A stretch of 64,000 nt of DNA, from the NCBI RefSeq assembly GCF_003001675.1, contig NZ_PVYW01000004.1, forward strand, positions 1-64,000, read 5' to 3'. Positions 26,740-35,301 of this stretch are shown piece after piece. This DNA is from Cohnella sp. SGD-V74 (GTDB lineage Bacteria; Bacillota; Bacilli; Paenibacillales; Paenibacillaceae). The position numbers and the translations under genes were made by a program. Below the pieces are notes generated by a model. The model was given only the letters and a program-made list of their open reading frames with translations. It made no database searches and was not told where the DNA came from. Within the stretch, counting starts at the first letter, position 1; every line of letters begins with the position of its first letter.

Positions 26740-27407
26740 CGCAGCAAGAGCAAGGGCAGTGGCAGGATCAAATCAAGTGGAGCGACGACGGCCTGGTGCC
26801 GGCGGTCGTGCAGGACGCGCTGAGTAAAGAAGTGCTCATGCTGGCCTACATGAACAAGGAGTCGCTGCAAAAGTCGCTCGAATCCGGGCAAACGTGGTTT
26901 TGGAGCCGGTCGCGCGGCGAGCTCTGGAACAAAGGGGCGACCAGCGGGCATACGCAGCAGATCGAGTCGCTGCATTACGATTGCGACGGGGATACGCTGC
27001 TCGTGAAGGTGCGCCAGAACGGACCGGCGTGCCATACCGGAGCGTACAGCTGTTTCTATCGCGAAGGGACGTCGAAGACGGCCGAGGCAGCGGCGCAGCA
27101 GGAGGACCGCTTCGGTCCGCTCAGCCGGCTCGAGACGACGATCGCGCAGCGCGACGCGGAACGCCCGGAAGGCGCGTACACGACGTACCTGTTCGAGAAG
27201 GGGATCGACAAAATTCTCAAGAAGGTCGGGGAAGAAACCGCTGAAGTGATCATCGCCGCGAAAAACCGCGACGGTGACGAGCTGCGCTGCGAGTCCGCCG
27301 ATCTCATTTTCCACCTGATGGTGCTGCTCCGCGAGCAAGGCATTCCGTTCGACGATGTGCTGAAAGAGCTGGAATTCCGTCACCGGAAACCGGTCAAGAA
27401 GGATTAG
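26736..27407 (+). CDS. hisIE: bifunctional PR-AMP cyclohydrolase / PR-ATP pyrophosphatase
   Basis: 223 aa fusion. HisI domain (about 10-110): [46 protein letters not shown], with metal-binding DCDGDTLL and CHTGAYSCF. HisE domain (about 120-215): [46 protein letters not shown]. Carries steps two and three of the pathway. ATG 26736 overlaps the hisF stop. Confidence 0.97.
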   Translation: MTQQEQGQWQDQIKWSDDGLVPAVVQDALSKEVLMLAYMNKESLQKSLESGQTWFWSRSRGELWNKGATSGHTQQIESLHYDCDGDTLLVKVRQNGPACHTGAYSCFYREGTSKTAEAAAQQEDRFGPLSRLETTIAQRDAERPEGAYTTYLFEKGIDKILKKVGEETAEVIIAAKNRDGDELRCESADLIFHLMVLLREQGIPFDDVLKELEFRHRKPVKKD

Positions 27408-27418
27408 GTGAAGCGGCC

Positions 27419-28246
27419 ATGACCCGACCGGAAGCGAAAGGCATGCTCATCGATTATCATACGCATCACGCGCGCTGCGGCCATGCGGTCGGCAACTTGG
27501 AGGACTACATCCTCAGCGCGATGAACCTAGGCATGGAGCAGATCGGCTTGTCCGACCACATGCCTTTGCTGCATGTGACCGACAAGGACAATCCCGATTC
27601 CGCGATGCCGATGGACGAGCTTCCCCGCTATGTGGAGGAGGCGCTCGCCCTGAAGGAGAAATACAAGGGCCGCATCGAGGTGCGCGTCGGTCTGGAAGGC
27701 GATTACGTCGAGGGTTACGAAGAAGAGATCGAGCGAATCGTGAACGGTTATCCGTGGGATTACGTGATCGGTTCGGTTCATTTTCTCGGAACGTGGGATG
27801 TGACGGATTTCAGGCAGGTTAGCCGATGGGAGGGGCGCCGCGTCGTCGACGTGTACGAGCAGTACTTCGACGCTATCGCGAAAGCCGCGGCAACCGGCTT
27901 CTACGACTACATCGGGCACATCGACGCGATCAAGCGGTTCGGCTACCGTCCGGAGGAGGACGTGACCGCCCTGGAGGATGCTGCGCTGCAGGCCGTCAAG
28001 AAATACGACCTCGCCTTCGAACTGAACGCGGCTGGCTTCTACGCGCCTTGCAAGGAAATGTATCCCTCCTTTTCCATTTTGGAGCGAGCCAGAGCTTACG
28101 ACATCCCCGCAACGTACGGTTCCGACGCCCATCACCCTGACAAAGTGGGACAAAAAGGGGCAGAAGCGCAAGCGATGCTGAAAAAAGCCGGATATACGCA
28201 CCTGGCTTTGTTCACTGGGCGTAAACGGGAAATGAAACCTTTTTAA
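27419..28246 (+). CDS. hisJ: histidinol-phosphatase of the PHP family (HisJ-like)
   Basis: 275 aa, ATG 27419 with AGGTGA 9 nt upstream. PHP-fold metal site visible as DYHTHHARCGHA, SDHMPLL, GLEGDYV, GSVHFLGTWD, GHIDAIKRFG and YGSDAHHPD. It would remove phosphate from histidinol phosphate, filling the step missing from the monofunctional HisB. Located 11 bp after hisIE, at the end of the his operon. hisC is not in the window. Confidence 0.9.
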   Translation: MTRPEAKGMLIDYHTHHARCGHAVGNLEDYILSAMNLGMEQIGLSDHMPLLHVTDKDNPDSAMPMDELPRYVEEALALKEKYKGRIEVRVGLEGDYVEGYEEEIERIVNGYPWDYVIGSVHFLGTWDVTDFRQVSRWEGRRVVDVYEQYFDAIAKAAATGFYDYIGHIDAIKRFGYRPEEDVTALEDAALQAVKKYDLAFELNAAGFYAPCKEMYPSFSILERARAYDIPATYGSDAHHPDKVGQKGAEAQAMLKKAGYTHLALFTGRKREMKPF

Positions 28247-28270
28247 AATCGACCCGTACTCATGTATAAT
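28242..28270 (+). promoter_or_regulatory. promoter of prs
   Basis: TTTAAA (28242-28247, overlapping the hisJ stop), 17 bp, TATAAT (28265-28270), 65 nt before the prs ATG. Confidence 0.6.
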
Positions 28271-28334
28271 GGGATTGATGACTTGACGGATTTCGACACA
28301 TGGAGCGTCGAATCGCCAAAATATGGAGGGGCAC

Positions 28335-29288
28335 ATGTACAGCAGCAGTAAGCTTCGTATCTTTTCGGGATCATCCAATCCGTTGTTGGCAGGCAAGATC
28401 GCCGACAATCTCGGAGTGCCGCTGGGGAAAATCAAGCTTTCCCGGTTCAAGAGCGGTGAAGTGTACGTTCACTACGAGGAGACGATTCGCAACTGCGACG
28501 TTTTCCTGGTCCAGTCTTTATCCCATCCGATCAACGATTACTTCGTGGAATTGCTGGTCATGATCGATGCGGCGAAACGGGCGTCGGCACGGACGATTAA
28601 CGTCGTGCTTCCGTATTACGGCTATGCCCGGCAGGAAAGGAAAGCAGCTCCCCGCGAGCCGATCTCCGCGAAGATGGTAGCGGACGTGCTGACGACAGTC
28701 GGCGCGCACCGCATCGTGACGATCGACTTGCACGCTCCGGCCATTCAAGGCTTCTTCGACATTCCGGTCGACCACTTGACCGCGCTGGACTTGATCAGCG
28801 ACTATCTGAAGTCGAAGAACATCCGCAATCCCGTCGTGGTCTCCCCGGATGCGGGACGAGCCTCGACGGCCGAGAAGCTGGCGAACCAACTGGATTGCTC
28901 TTTCGCCATCATGATCAAGAAGCGTCCGGCGCACAACGAATCCGTCATTACGCACGTCATCGGGGAAGTCGAAGGGTTTACCCCGATCGTAATCGAAGAC
29001 ATGATCGATACCGGCACGACGATCGTTAACGTCGTCGAGGGCTTGAAGGAACGCGGCGCGGAGGATCCGTTCGTATGCGCGACCCACCCGCTGTTCTCCG
29101 ATCCGGCTCTGAAGCGGCTCGACCACCCGAACATCAAGGAAGTGGTCGTTACCGACACGATCCTGCTGCCGGAAGAACGCTCTTCCCGGTTCAAGGTGAT
29201 CTCGGTGGCGCCGATGCTCGCGGAAGCGACGCGCATCATCATGGAAGGCGGCTCGATCAGCACGCTCTTCAAGACGAAAGGCGTATAG
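28335..29288 (+). CDS. prs: ribose-phosphate pyrophosphokinase (PRPP synthetase)
   Basis: 317 aa from ATG 28335, 6 nt after GGAGGGG; ATG 28323 is too close to that site. Makes PRPP from ribose 5-phosphate and ATP. Catalytic His in TIDLHAPAIQGFFDIPVDHL, flexible loop YYGYARQERKAAPREPISAK, PRPP loop VIEDMIDTGTTI. The loops differ a little from the standard Prs (DRKA.SREPI and VDDMIDTGGT), so it could be a second, diverged copy. Position right after the his operon is apt because PRPP is the HisG substrate. Has its own promoter and terminator. Confidence 0.93.
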   Translation: MYSSSKLRIFSGSSNPLLAGKIADNLGVPLGKIKLSRFKSGEVYVHYEETIRNCDVFLVQSLSHPINDYFVELLVMIDAAKRASARTINVVLPYYGYARQERKAAPREPISAKMVADVLTTVGAHRIVTIDLHAPAIQGFFDIPVDHLTALDLISDYLKSKNIRNPVVVSPDAGRASTAEKLANQLDCSFAIMIKKRPAHNESVITHVIGEVEGFTPIVIEDMIDTGTTIVNVVEGLKERGAEDPFVCATHPLFSDPALKRLDHPNIKEVVVTDTILLPEERSSRFKVISVAPMLAEATRIIMEGGSISTLFKTKGV

Positions 29289-29308
29289 AGGCATAAGTCA
29301 GGCAGGAG

Positions 29309-29348
29309 CCGCAAGCGGAGGACAATCTCCTTAGCTTGCGGTTTTTTT
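29309..29348 (+). terminator. terminator of prs
   Basis: Stem ccgcaagc (29309-29316) / gcttgcgg (29334-29341) with inner ggag/ctcc pairing and seven T. Confidence 0.93.
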
Positions 29349-29436
29349 CTTATGCTTTTCTTATGCTATAAGGGCGTTGATTCAGATCCGGGCAATCGTA
29401 GAGTAATAGAAAATACTGTTCGGTGACGCGGAGTAT

Positions 29437-29489
29437 GCGCAACACTACTTTTCCGGGACGTGTCGGAAAAGTCAGTGTGCGCGTTTTTT
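29437..29489 (+). terminator. second strong terminator, not preceded by a gene
   Basis: Stem gcgcaacact-acttttccg (29437-29455) / cggaaaagt-c-agtgtgcgc (29464-29482) with one bulge on each side, then six T. It lies 90 bp beyond the prs terminator with no gene in between, and ahead of the SLH gene. Confidence 0.85.
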
Positions 29490-29597
29490 CGTCTGCAGTG
29501 CTGGAGATGGCTGTGTTATGATTGAGAAAGGGACAATGAAACAGGATACGACAAGTTAATTCCCGAAAAATGTCGACCAAGGAAAGGATGTTGAGGT

Positions 29598-30536
29598 GTG
29601 AAAAGGAGCATACATAAGTTCACTTTGCTGGTTGGTCTATCCATCATCGTATTGCTATCAGCTTCTGTTGCTGCACTTGCCGCCGGGTTTAAGGATGTGA
29701 GTAACACCCACTGGGCTAAAGAAGATATTCAGGCTTTAGTAGCCAAAGGCGTTCTAACGGGATATCCCGATCAGACTTTTCGTCCTAACTTACCGGTTAC
29801 AAGAGCCGAACTGGCTGCAATTTTGTATAAAGCGGCGAAAATTCCCGCAGGCTCTGTCTCAACCTCGATCCATTTCGAAGATGTTCCGCAAAATAAGTGG
29901 TATAGAGACAGCGTCTATGCGATGAGCCCCTTTCTAGAAGGTTACATACTTAACGAGAATTCCGTATTTAAACCAGATCAGCCAGCAACCCGAGTGGAAA
30001 CCGTCGTCGCACTTGGTCGCTTGCTCGGTTATGATGCCGACCAAAGTCTGTCCGAGCTTGCCACACTCAAGGATTGGACCGAGATTCCTGCTGCTGCCCG
30101 CCCCTATATCTCCAAGGCTCTTTCGGAGGGGGTAGTTAGCGGATATCCGGATAAGACATTTCAACCTAATCGGCAAGTGACTCGCGCCCAGGCGGCAACG
30201 ATGATATGGAAAACCTTTGAACGATTGCAACAAAACACGGCAGAAAGCGACAATACGCAAAGCCCTTTTGCCGGGAAATGGCGAAATAGCGAATTGACGG
30301 ATTACGATTTTACGATCGTGTTCCTTGATCAGTCGGTAGGATTAATCAGCTACATCATTGATGGCGAAACGGTCGGCGGGCATTTCAACTATGTTAAACG
30401 CTCAGACACGCAAATTGAGCTGACTTTATTGGATGACCCAAGCGGACCTAATATGGTATTCACTTTAATAGATACAACTACTTTACAGTTGGATTACTTG
30501 GGGAAACAGTATCGATTAAGTAAACAGCAGTCCTGA
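29598..30536 (+). CDS. secreted S-layer-homology (SLH) protein
   Basis: 312 aa, GTG 29598 (ttgaggt upstream). Signal peptide ending near SASVAALAA; three SLH modules at about 30-75, 93-135 and 150-200 (FKDVSNTHWAKEDIQALVAKGVLTGYPDQTFRPN.., then TRAELAAILYK; third TRAQAATMIWK). SLH modules bind pyruvylated wall polymer and hold the protein on the surface. The C-terminal 100 residues (FAGKWRNSELTDYDFTIVFLDQ...) look like a small beta domain and are not recognised. Base composition is clearly lower in GC than the flanks. Followed by the M23 gene in 28 bp, so an operon. Confidence 0.9.
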   Translation: MKRSIHKFTLLVGLSIIVLLSASVAALAAGFKDVSNTHWAKEDIQALVAKGVLTGYPDQTFRPNLPVTRAELAAILYKAAKIPAGSVSTSIHFEDVPQNKWYRDSVYAMSPFLEGYILNENSVFKPDQPATRVETVVALGRLLGYDADQSLSELATLKDWTEIPAAARPYISKALSEGVVSGYPDKTFQPNRQVTRAQAATMIWKTFERLQQNTAESDNTQSPFAGKWRNSELTDYDFTIVFLDQSVGLISYIIDGETVGGHFNYVKRSDTQIELTLLDDPSGPNMVFTLIDTTTLQLDYLGKQYRLSKQQS

Positions 30537-30564
30537 CGAAACCTATATCGAGGAGGATATGCAG

Positions 30565-32286
30565 ATGAGACGGATCGCGTTATTACTTGTATCGGTCGTG
30601 TTGGGCTTGTCTATCTTATCGCCTGTCGCGCAGTCCAGCAATTACAAGGGAAACGAATACATGCAAAATGGCGGGGATAATGTTGCCTTAGCTATTGCGC
30701 TTAATATGGGAGACTTGTTAAAGCGAACTGTGGCCGACTTTTATGGCATTCCGTTAAGCGCTGAAGATCTTGTGGAGGATCAGCTTACGAAGCCATTAGA
30801 ACAGGTGCCGGGAGGCAAGCAATTTCTGACTGTTCTCTCTTTCTCTGAGAATACGCTTGAAGCTTATGTGGATCTGGGCAATGCTCTGGGAGAACTCTCC
30901 AAAGCGAAAAGGGATTTATACAACGCTCTCATGGACAGCTCTATGGATTATATGGAAGGTACTGTGAGGCTGATGAAAGCCATTCAGGAAAGAGCCAGGC
31001 AGGATGCTATCAGTGGTACGCCTATGGACGAGAAGTTGTTTGTCAACTTCGACAAGGTGATGGACGGTTCGGATCTGGCAAAGCGTATTCGCAATCATTC
31101 CAAAGACATCATTTTTTTCTTCGACAAGCCATCGCGAGTCAGATTGCAAAGCGCAGCAGACAGCGTAGAGCAGCTTAGCAAAGCATATCGCAATATAGGT
31201 TATAAGCAGATGTATCAACTGGCTCGCGAGCAGAAGGAGAAGGAGTTGGCGGCGAGCAGGCAGCAGGAACCTGTAGGACAGCCGCAGCAGCCCGTAGCAG
31301 AACCGCAACCGCCGGCAGTGAACCAGCCGCATCAACAATCTGTTGTTGAACAACGAAGGGATGCCTATGTGTTCAATACGGGAAATATCGGATTAAAATT
31401 GCGTGATATCCCATCGCCAAACGCCAAACAGCTCGCGGGTATTCTGGACGGTTCCAAAATTACTGTAATTGGAGACGGTCCATCTAATGGCTATTACAAA
31501 ATTGAATATAACGGTATTGTCGGATGGGGAACTGCCGAATACATTCGGATTGCTGCCACACCTGAGCAGCGCAGGAATGCTTACGTGTTCAACACCGGCA
31601 ACATTGGGTTAAAGCTGCGGGACGTTCCTGCCGCAAATGCGAGACAGCTTGCGGGTATTCTGGACGGCTCCAGAATTATTGTTATTGGAGACGGTCCATC
31701 CAATGGGTATTACAAAATCGAATATAACGGCATTGTTGGCTGGGGGACCGCGGAGTACATTCGTATCGAAGGTGCTGCTTCTGCAGGGGGAGCATCACAA
31801 GCGAAATTTATCTGGCCAGTGCCTGAGTCGAAGCTGATTACGAATGGGTACGGAGGGGAACATGGTGGTCTGGATATCGGAAATCCAGGCTACAGTCCGA
31901 CAATAGTAGCTGCTGCCAGCGGCGTCGTTGTGACGAGCATCTCCAATTGCGTTGTCGGGGATACCAAATGTGGGAGCACCTTTGGTAATTACGTCATGAT
32001 AAAACACGATATTAATGGGCAAATCTACTATACGTATTACGCTCATCTGAAACAAAACTCAGTCAAGGTTAAAGAGAACGACTGGGTCGAAGCAGGGACG
32101 GAGATTGGGGTCATGGGGAACACTGGTTATAGCTTTGGCGTTCACCTGCATATGGAAGTACGAGTGGGCGGTACATCTTCATCAAATCGCCAGGACCCGA
32201 TAGAGCATCTGGCTATCCCGCAGGATGTCAGGCTTGGGACTGGAGTCTCCGAGAGCTACAAGAAAAAGGTGAACGATTTGAAGTAA
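30565..32286 (+). CDS. secreted M23 peptidase with two SH3 domains
   Basis: 573 aa from ATG 30565 (AGGAGG 8 nt upstream; ATG 30559 is too close). Signal peptide to about residue 25. Residues 30-220 are helical and unrecognised; a Gln/Pro linker (about 230-265) follows. Two near-identical bacterial SH3 domains (AYVFNTGNIGLKLRDIP and repeat, each about 66 aa) come next, then a LytM/M23 metallopeptidase with zinc ligands in HGGLD and HLHMEV, plus YAHLKQ. M23 enzymes cut peptidoglycan cross-links. Together with the SLH gene this is a wall-remodelling pair. It also has lower GC than its surroundings. The Cys pair CVVGDTKC within the peptidase is unusual for a Gram-positive secreted enzyme. Confidence 0.92.
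   Translation: MRRIALLLVSVVLGLSILSPVAQSSNYKGNEYMQNGGDNVALAIALNMGDLLKRTVADFYGIPLSAEDLVEDQLTKPLEQVPGGKQFLTVLSFSENTLEAYVDLGNALGELSKAKRDLYNALMDSSMDYMEGTVRLMKAIQERARQDAISGTPMDEKLFVNFDKVMDGSDLAKRIRNHSKDIIFFFDKPSRVRLQSAADSVEQLSKAYRNIGYKQMYQLAREQKEKELAASRQQEPVGQPQQPVAEPQPPAVNQPHQQSVVEQRRDAYVFNTGNIGLKLRDIPSPNAKQLAGILDGSKITVIGDGPSNGYYKIEYNGIVGWGTAEYIRIAATPEQRRNAYVFNTGNIGLKLRDVPAANARQLAGILDGSRIIVIGDGPSNGYYKIEYNGIVGWGTAEYIRIEGAASAGGASQAKFIWPVPESKLITNGYGGEHGGLDIGNPGYSPTIVAAASGVVVTSISNCVVGDTKCGSTFGNYVMIKHDINGQIYYTYYAHLKQNSVKVKENDWVEAGTEIGVMGNTGYSFGVHLHMEVRVGGTSSSNRQDPIEHLAIPQDVRLGTGVSESYKKKVNDLK
31357..31554 (+). repeat. tandem SH3-coding repeat, copy 1 (copy 2 31570-31767)
   Basis: A unit of about 200 bp coding for one SH3 domain is followed, after a short linker, by a second copy differing in only a few residues and mostly in synonymous positions, evidence of duplication with some time since. 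Confidence 0.8.
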
Positions 32287-32328
32287 ATTAGAGCAGTGTC
32301 GAAGAAAACCGCTTCTATTGAAAGTTTG

Positions 32329-32369
32329 AGGGCCGTGACGGATTGCCGGAAGGCAACTGTTACGGCCCT
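32329..32369 (+). terminator. hairpin after the M23 gene, weak terminator
   Basis: agggccgtgac (32329-32339) / gttacggccct (32359-32369) with an inner ttgcc/ggcaa stem; no real T run follows. Confidence 0.45.
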
Positions 32370-32414
32370 TCGAGAATCAGATAAAGAGCTTTATTTTATG
32401 GATCGCGCAGGCTG

Positions 32415-32423
32415 TGTTATAAT
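32415..32423 (+). promoter_or_regulatory. extended -10 promoter of the TPR gene
   Basis: TGT-TATAAT 41 nt before ATG 32464; the -35 (tttatg) is poor. The same TGTTATAAT form recurs at 39225 and 49974. Confidence 0.6.
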
Positions 32424-32463
32424 CTTGGGTGATGAGTTTCAGACCACGAGGAGGTGCCTTGCG

Positions 32464-34194
32464 ATGAGCCAGCGAAAGCGCGCGGCGAAAAACCGACGTC
32501 CCAAAGTCATCCCGATGAGATTGGATGCGACATTCTTCTTCGAGCGTGCCGTTCAGTCGCTGGATCGGTACCATTACGACAAGGCACTGAAATATTTTCG
32601 CCGCGCGGTGGAGTACGAACCGGAGAACCCGGTCAACCACTGCAACATGGCCGGCATTCTGTCCGAGATGGGGCGGTACGAGGAATCGAACGTCATTCTT
32701 CGCTCGGTGCTCGATCAGATCGATCCCGCGATGACGGAATGCTACTACTACTTAGCCAACAACTACGCCAACATGGAACTGTTCGAAGCGGCGGAAGAAG
32801 CGCTTGTCCGGTATCTGGAGAACGATACGGAAGGCCAATTTCTGGAAGAGTCGGACGAGCTGCTCGACTTGCTTCACTATGAGCTGAACCGGCCCGCGAA
32901 GCTGTCGACCATCAAGGCCAAAGAAAATATCTACGCCCACGACAAGGCCCGGGAACTGCTGGAGGCAGGCCGGTTCGCCGAGGCGGTCAAAATGCTGGAA
33001 GAAATTATTGAGCGGCAGCCGGACTTCTTGGCGGCAAGGAATAACCTGGGGCTGGCATACTACTATATGGGGCTGTTCGACAAGTCGGTCTCCACCATTA
33101 CCGAGGTGCTGGATTCGGAGCCGGGCAATCTGCACGCGCTGTGCAATCTGGCGATTTTCTACCAGCATTCGAACCAGCAGGAGCAGCTTCGGTCGCTGAT
33201 CGCGAAGCTGAACAAGACGATTCCCTTCCACCCCGAGCACGTGTTCAAAATGGCGACGACGCTGGGCATTGTGGGGGAGCATCGCGAGGCTTACCAGCAT
33301 TTTCGCCGTCTGCTGCGCACGGGAGAATTGGCGGGAGAGCCGAGCCTGCATCATTTCGCGGCGATCGCGGCGGTCAATCTTCAGCGTTACGAAGATGCGA
33401 AGAAGCATTGGCAGCAGGCCGAGAGACTCGATCCCGAATCGCAAGTGCCTCCTTTTCACCTGAAAAAGCTGGAAAGGATCCGTGCGGGAGAAGAGACCGC
33501 TCCGACGCATTACCACTATCACCTTCCGTTCGAAGAGCAGTTCAAGCAGTGGGAAAACAACCCTGGCCAAGTGACGGAGGCGCTCAAGAACGATCCGCTT
33601 ATCCGCTCGTCTTTCTTCTGGGCGCTCAGGCACGGAGACCGGCGCACGAAGGTGCAGGTCATTCAAGCGCTGGGCCTCGTGGCGGACGATGAAGTGGTCG
33701 AGGCGCTGAAAGCCTTCCTGATCGATCCGGACGAGGAGGACGAACTGAAGCGGGTGGCGGTGCTGGTGCTCCGTTCCATCGGGGTGCAGGACTCGCTCAC
33801 GGTCATCTTCAGCGGACGGACGCTGACGCTGGACGCGCGCCGCAAATCCGCGCAGCTTCCGGTCTGGGACAGCGCATGGCAGACGGTGCTGGAGCAGGCG
33901 CTCGAAGGGATGTCGGGACGGTACGACGTCGTGCAGCAGCACGACATGATGACGCTGTGGGTCGATTTTCTGTCGCGCGTGTACCCGGAGGTGCCGAAGC
34001 TGCACAAGTCGACGGGCTGGGCGGCGGCGCTCGAATATTGGACGGCCAAGATGCACCGAAGAACGGTCACCTATGCGGACCTCGTCAGCCGGTACGGCGT
34101 GTCTCAAGCGAGCATCAGCCGGTACGCGAACCGGATCGACGAGGCGTGCGGCATTCGGGAGAAGCTGGATTTGACGAGACCGTCGTTTCACTGA
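32464..34194 (+). CDS. tetratricopeptide-repeat protein
   Basis: 576 aa from ATG 32464 with GAGGAGGTG upstream. Basic start (MSQRKRAAKNRRPKV), then TPR units from about residue 20 (FFFERAVQSLDRYHYDKALKYFRRAVEYEPENP; EEIIERQPDFLAARNNLGLAYYYMGLFDKSVSTITEVL; and others to about 330), then a helical HEAT-like part and a C-terminal helix-turn-helix-like segment (YADLVSRYGVSQASISRYANRIDEACGI). No signal peptide. In Paenibacillaceae a TPR gene often precedes trxB; the function is not known. The terminal HTH hints at DNA binding. Confidence 0.85.
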   Translation: MSQRKRAAKNRRPKVIPMRLDATFFFERAVQSLDRYHYDKALKYFRRAVEYEPENPVNHCNMAGILSEMGRYEESNVILRSVLDQIDPAMTECYYYLANNYANMELFEAAEEALVRYLENDTEGQFLEESDELLDLLHYELNRPAKLSTIKAKENIYAHDKARELLEAGRFAEAVKMLEEIIERQPDFLAARNNLGLAYYYMGLFDKSVSTITEVLDSEPGNLHALCNLAIFYQHSNQQEQLRSLIAKLNKTIPFHPEHVFKMATTLGIVGEHREAYQHFRRLLRTGELAGEPSLHHFAAIAAVNLQRYEDAKKHWQQAERLDPESQVPPFHLKKLERIRAGEETAPTHYHYHLPFEEQFKQWENNPGQVTEALKNDPLIRSSFFWALRHGDRRTKVQVIQALGLVADDEVVEALKAFLIDPDEEDELKRVAVLVLRSIGVQDSLTVIFSGRTLTLDARRKSAQLPVWDSAWQTVLEQALEGMSGRYDVVQQHDMMTLWVDFLSRVYPEVPKLHKSTGWAAALEYWTAKMHRRTVTYADLVSRYGVSQASISRYANRIDEACGIREKLDLTRPSFH

Positions 34195-34261
34195 CATCCA
34201 ATTCCGCTTTAACAACGAACTCGAACTCGATATTGTTTCGCGCCACGAGGAGGCAGCATCC

Positions 34262-35209
34262 ATGCACAAAACAATCGTAATCGGAACGGGACCCGCAGGG
34301 CTGACAGCGGCGATCTATCTGGCCCGCGCGAACCTGTCGCCGCTTGTCATCGAAGGGCCCGAGCCGGGCGGTCAATTGACGACGACGACGGAGGTCGAGA
34401 ATTTCCCCGGTTTTCCCGAGGGGATTATGGGACCGGATCTCATGGCGAACATGCGCAAGCAAGCCGAACGGTTCGGAGCGGCATTCCGCACGGGCTGGAT
34501 CAATCAGGTCGACTTGTCCAAGCGGCCGTTCACTCTGTCGCTTGAAGGCGGGGAGACGCTGCAAGCGGAGACTCTGATTATCTCTACAGGGGCTTCCGCC
34601 AAATATTTGGGCATTCCGGGAGAGAAGGAGAACGTCGGATACGGAGTCAGCACGTGCGCGACTTGCGACGGGTTCTTCTTCCGCGGCAAGAAAATTATCG
34701 TCGTCGGAGGCGGAGATTCCGCGATGGAGGAAGCGAATTTCTTGACGCGGTTCGCCTCGGAAGTGACGCTCGTCCATCGCCGCGACGAACTGCGCGCTTC
34801 CAAGATCATGCAGGAGCGGGCTCGCCAGAACGACAAGATTTCGTGGGGATTAAACAAAACTCCGCTGGAGGTCGTCGCCGGCGATCAGGGCATTACGGGT
34901 CTCAAAGTGCGCGACAACGCGACAGGAGAGGAAGAGATCCTCGGCACGCAGGGCTTGTTCGTGGCGATCGGCCATACGCCGAACACGAAGTTTCTCGGCG
35001 ATCAGATCGAGACGGACGAACTCGGCTATATCAAGGTGAAGCCGGGATCGACGGAGACGAACGTGCCGGGCGTGTTCGCTTGCGGAGACGTGCAGGACCA
35101 TAAGTACCGCCAGGCGATTACGGCGGCGGGCAGCGGCTGCATGGCCGCGCTCGATTGTGAGAAGTTTCTGGAAGGCTCCGCGACGCACGACTGGAGCCAG
35201 TCTCTGTAA
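34262..35209 (+). CDS. trxB: thioredoxin reductase
   Basis: 315 aa, ATG 34262 after GAGGAGGCAGC. FAD motif IGTGPAGLTAAIYLARANL, redox pair CATC in STCATCDGFFF, NADPH motif VVGGGDSAMEEANFLTR, HRRDELRASK, and C-terminal FACGDVQDHKYRQAITAAGSG. Transfers electrons from NADPH to thioredoxin. Normal length. 67 bp after the TPR gene. Confidence 0.97.
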   Translation: MHKTIVIGTGPAGLTAAIYLARANLSPLVIEGPEPGGQLTTTTEVENFPGFPEGIMGPDLMANMRKQAERFGAAFRTGWINQVDLSKRPFTLSLEGGETLQAETLIISTGASAKYLGIPGEKENVGYGVSTCATCDGFFFRGKKIIVVGGGDSAMEEANFLTRFASEVTLVHRRDELRASKIMQERARQNDKISWGLNKTPLEVVAGDQGITGLKVRDNATGEEEILGTQGLFVAIGHTPNTKFLGDQIETDELGYIKVKPGSTETNVPGVFACGDVQDHKYRQAITAAGSGCMAALDCEKFLEGSATHDWSQSL

Positions 35210-35231
35210 GCTTGCCGTTCATATGCCGCTT

Positions 35232-35264
35232 CCGCCGCCGACGGTTCGGCTGCGGAGCCGGCGG
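35232..35264 (+). terminator. GC-rich hairpin after trxB
   Basis: ccgccg / cggcgg with inner ggct/agcc; a stretch of A/T (ttaagatcttattatttttt) follows. A possible weak terminator or a hairpin in the glcK leader. Confidence 0.4.
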
Positions 35265-35301
35265 TTAAGATCTTATTATTTTTTATGAGGTGTCGACAAA
35301 C

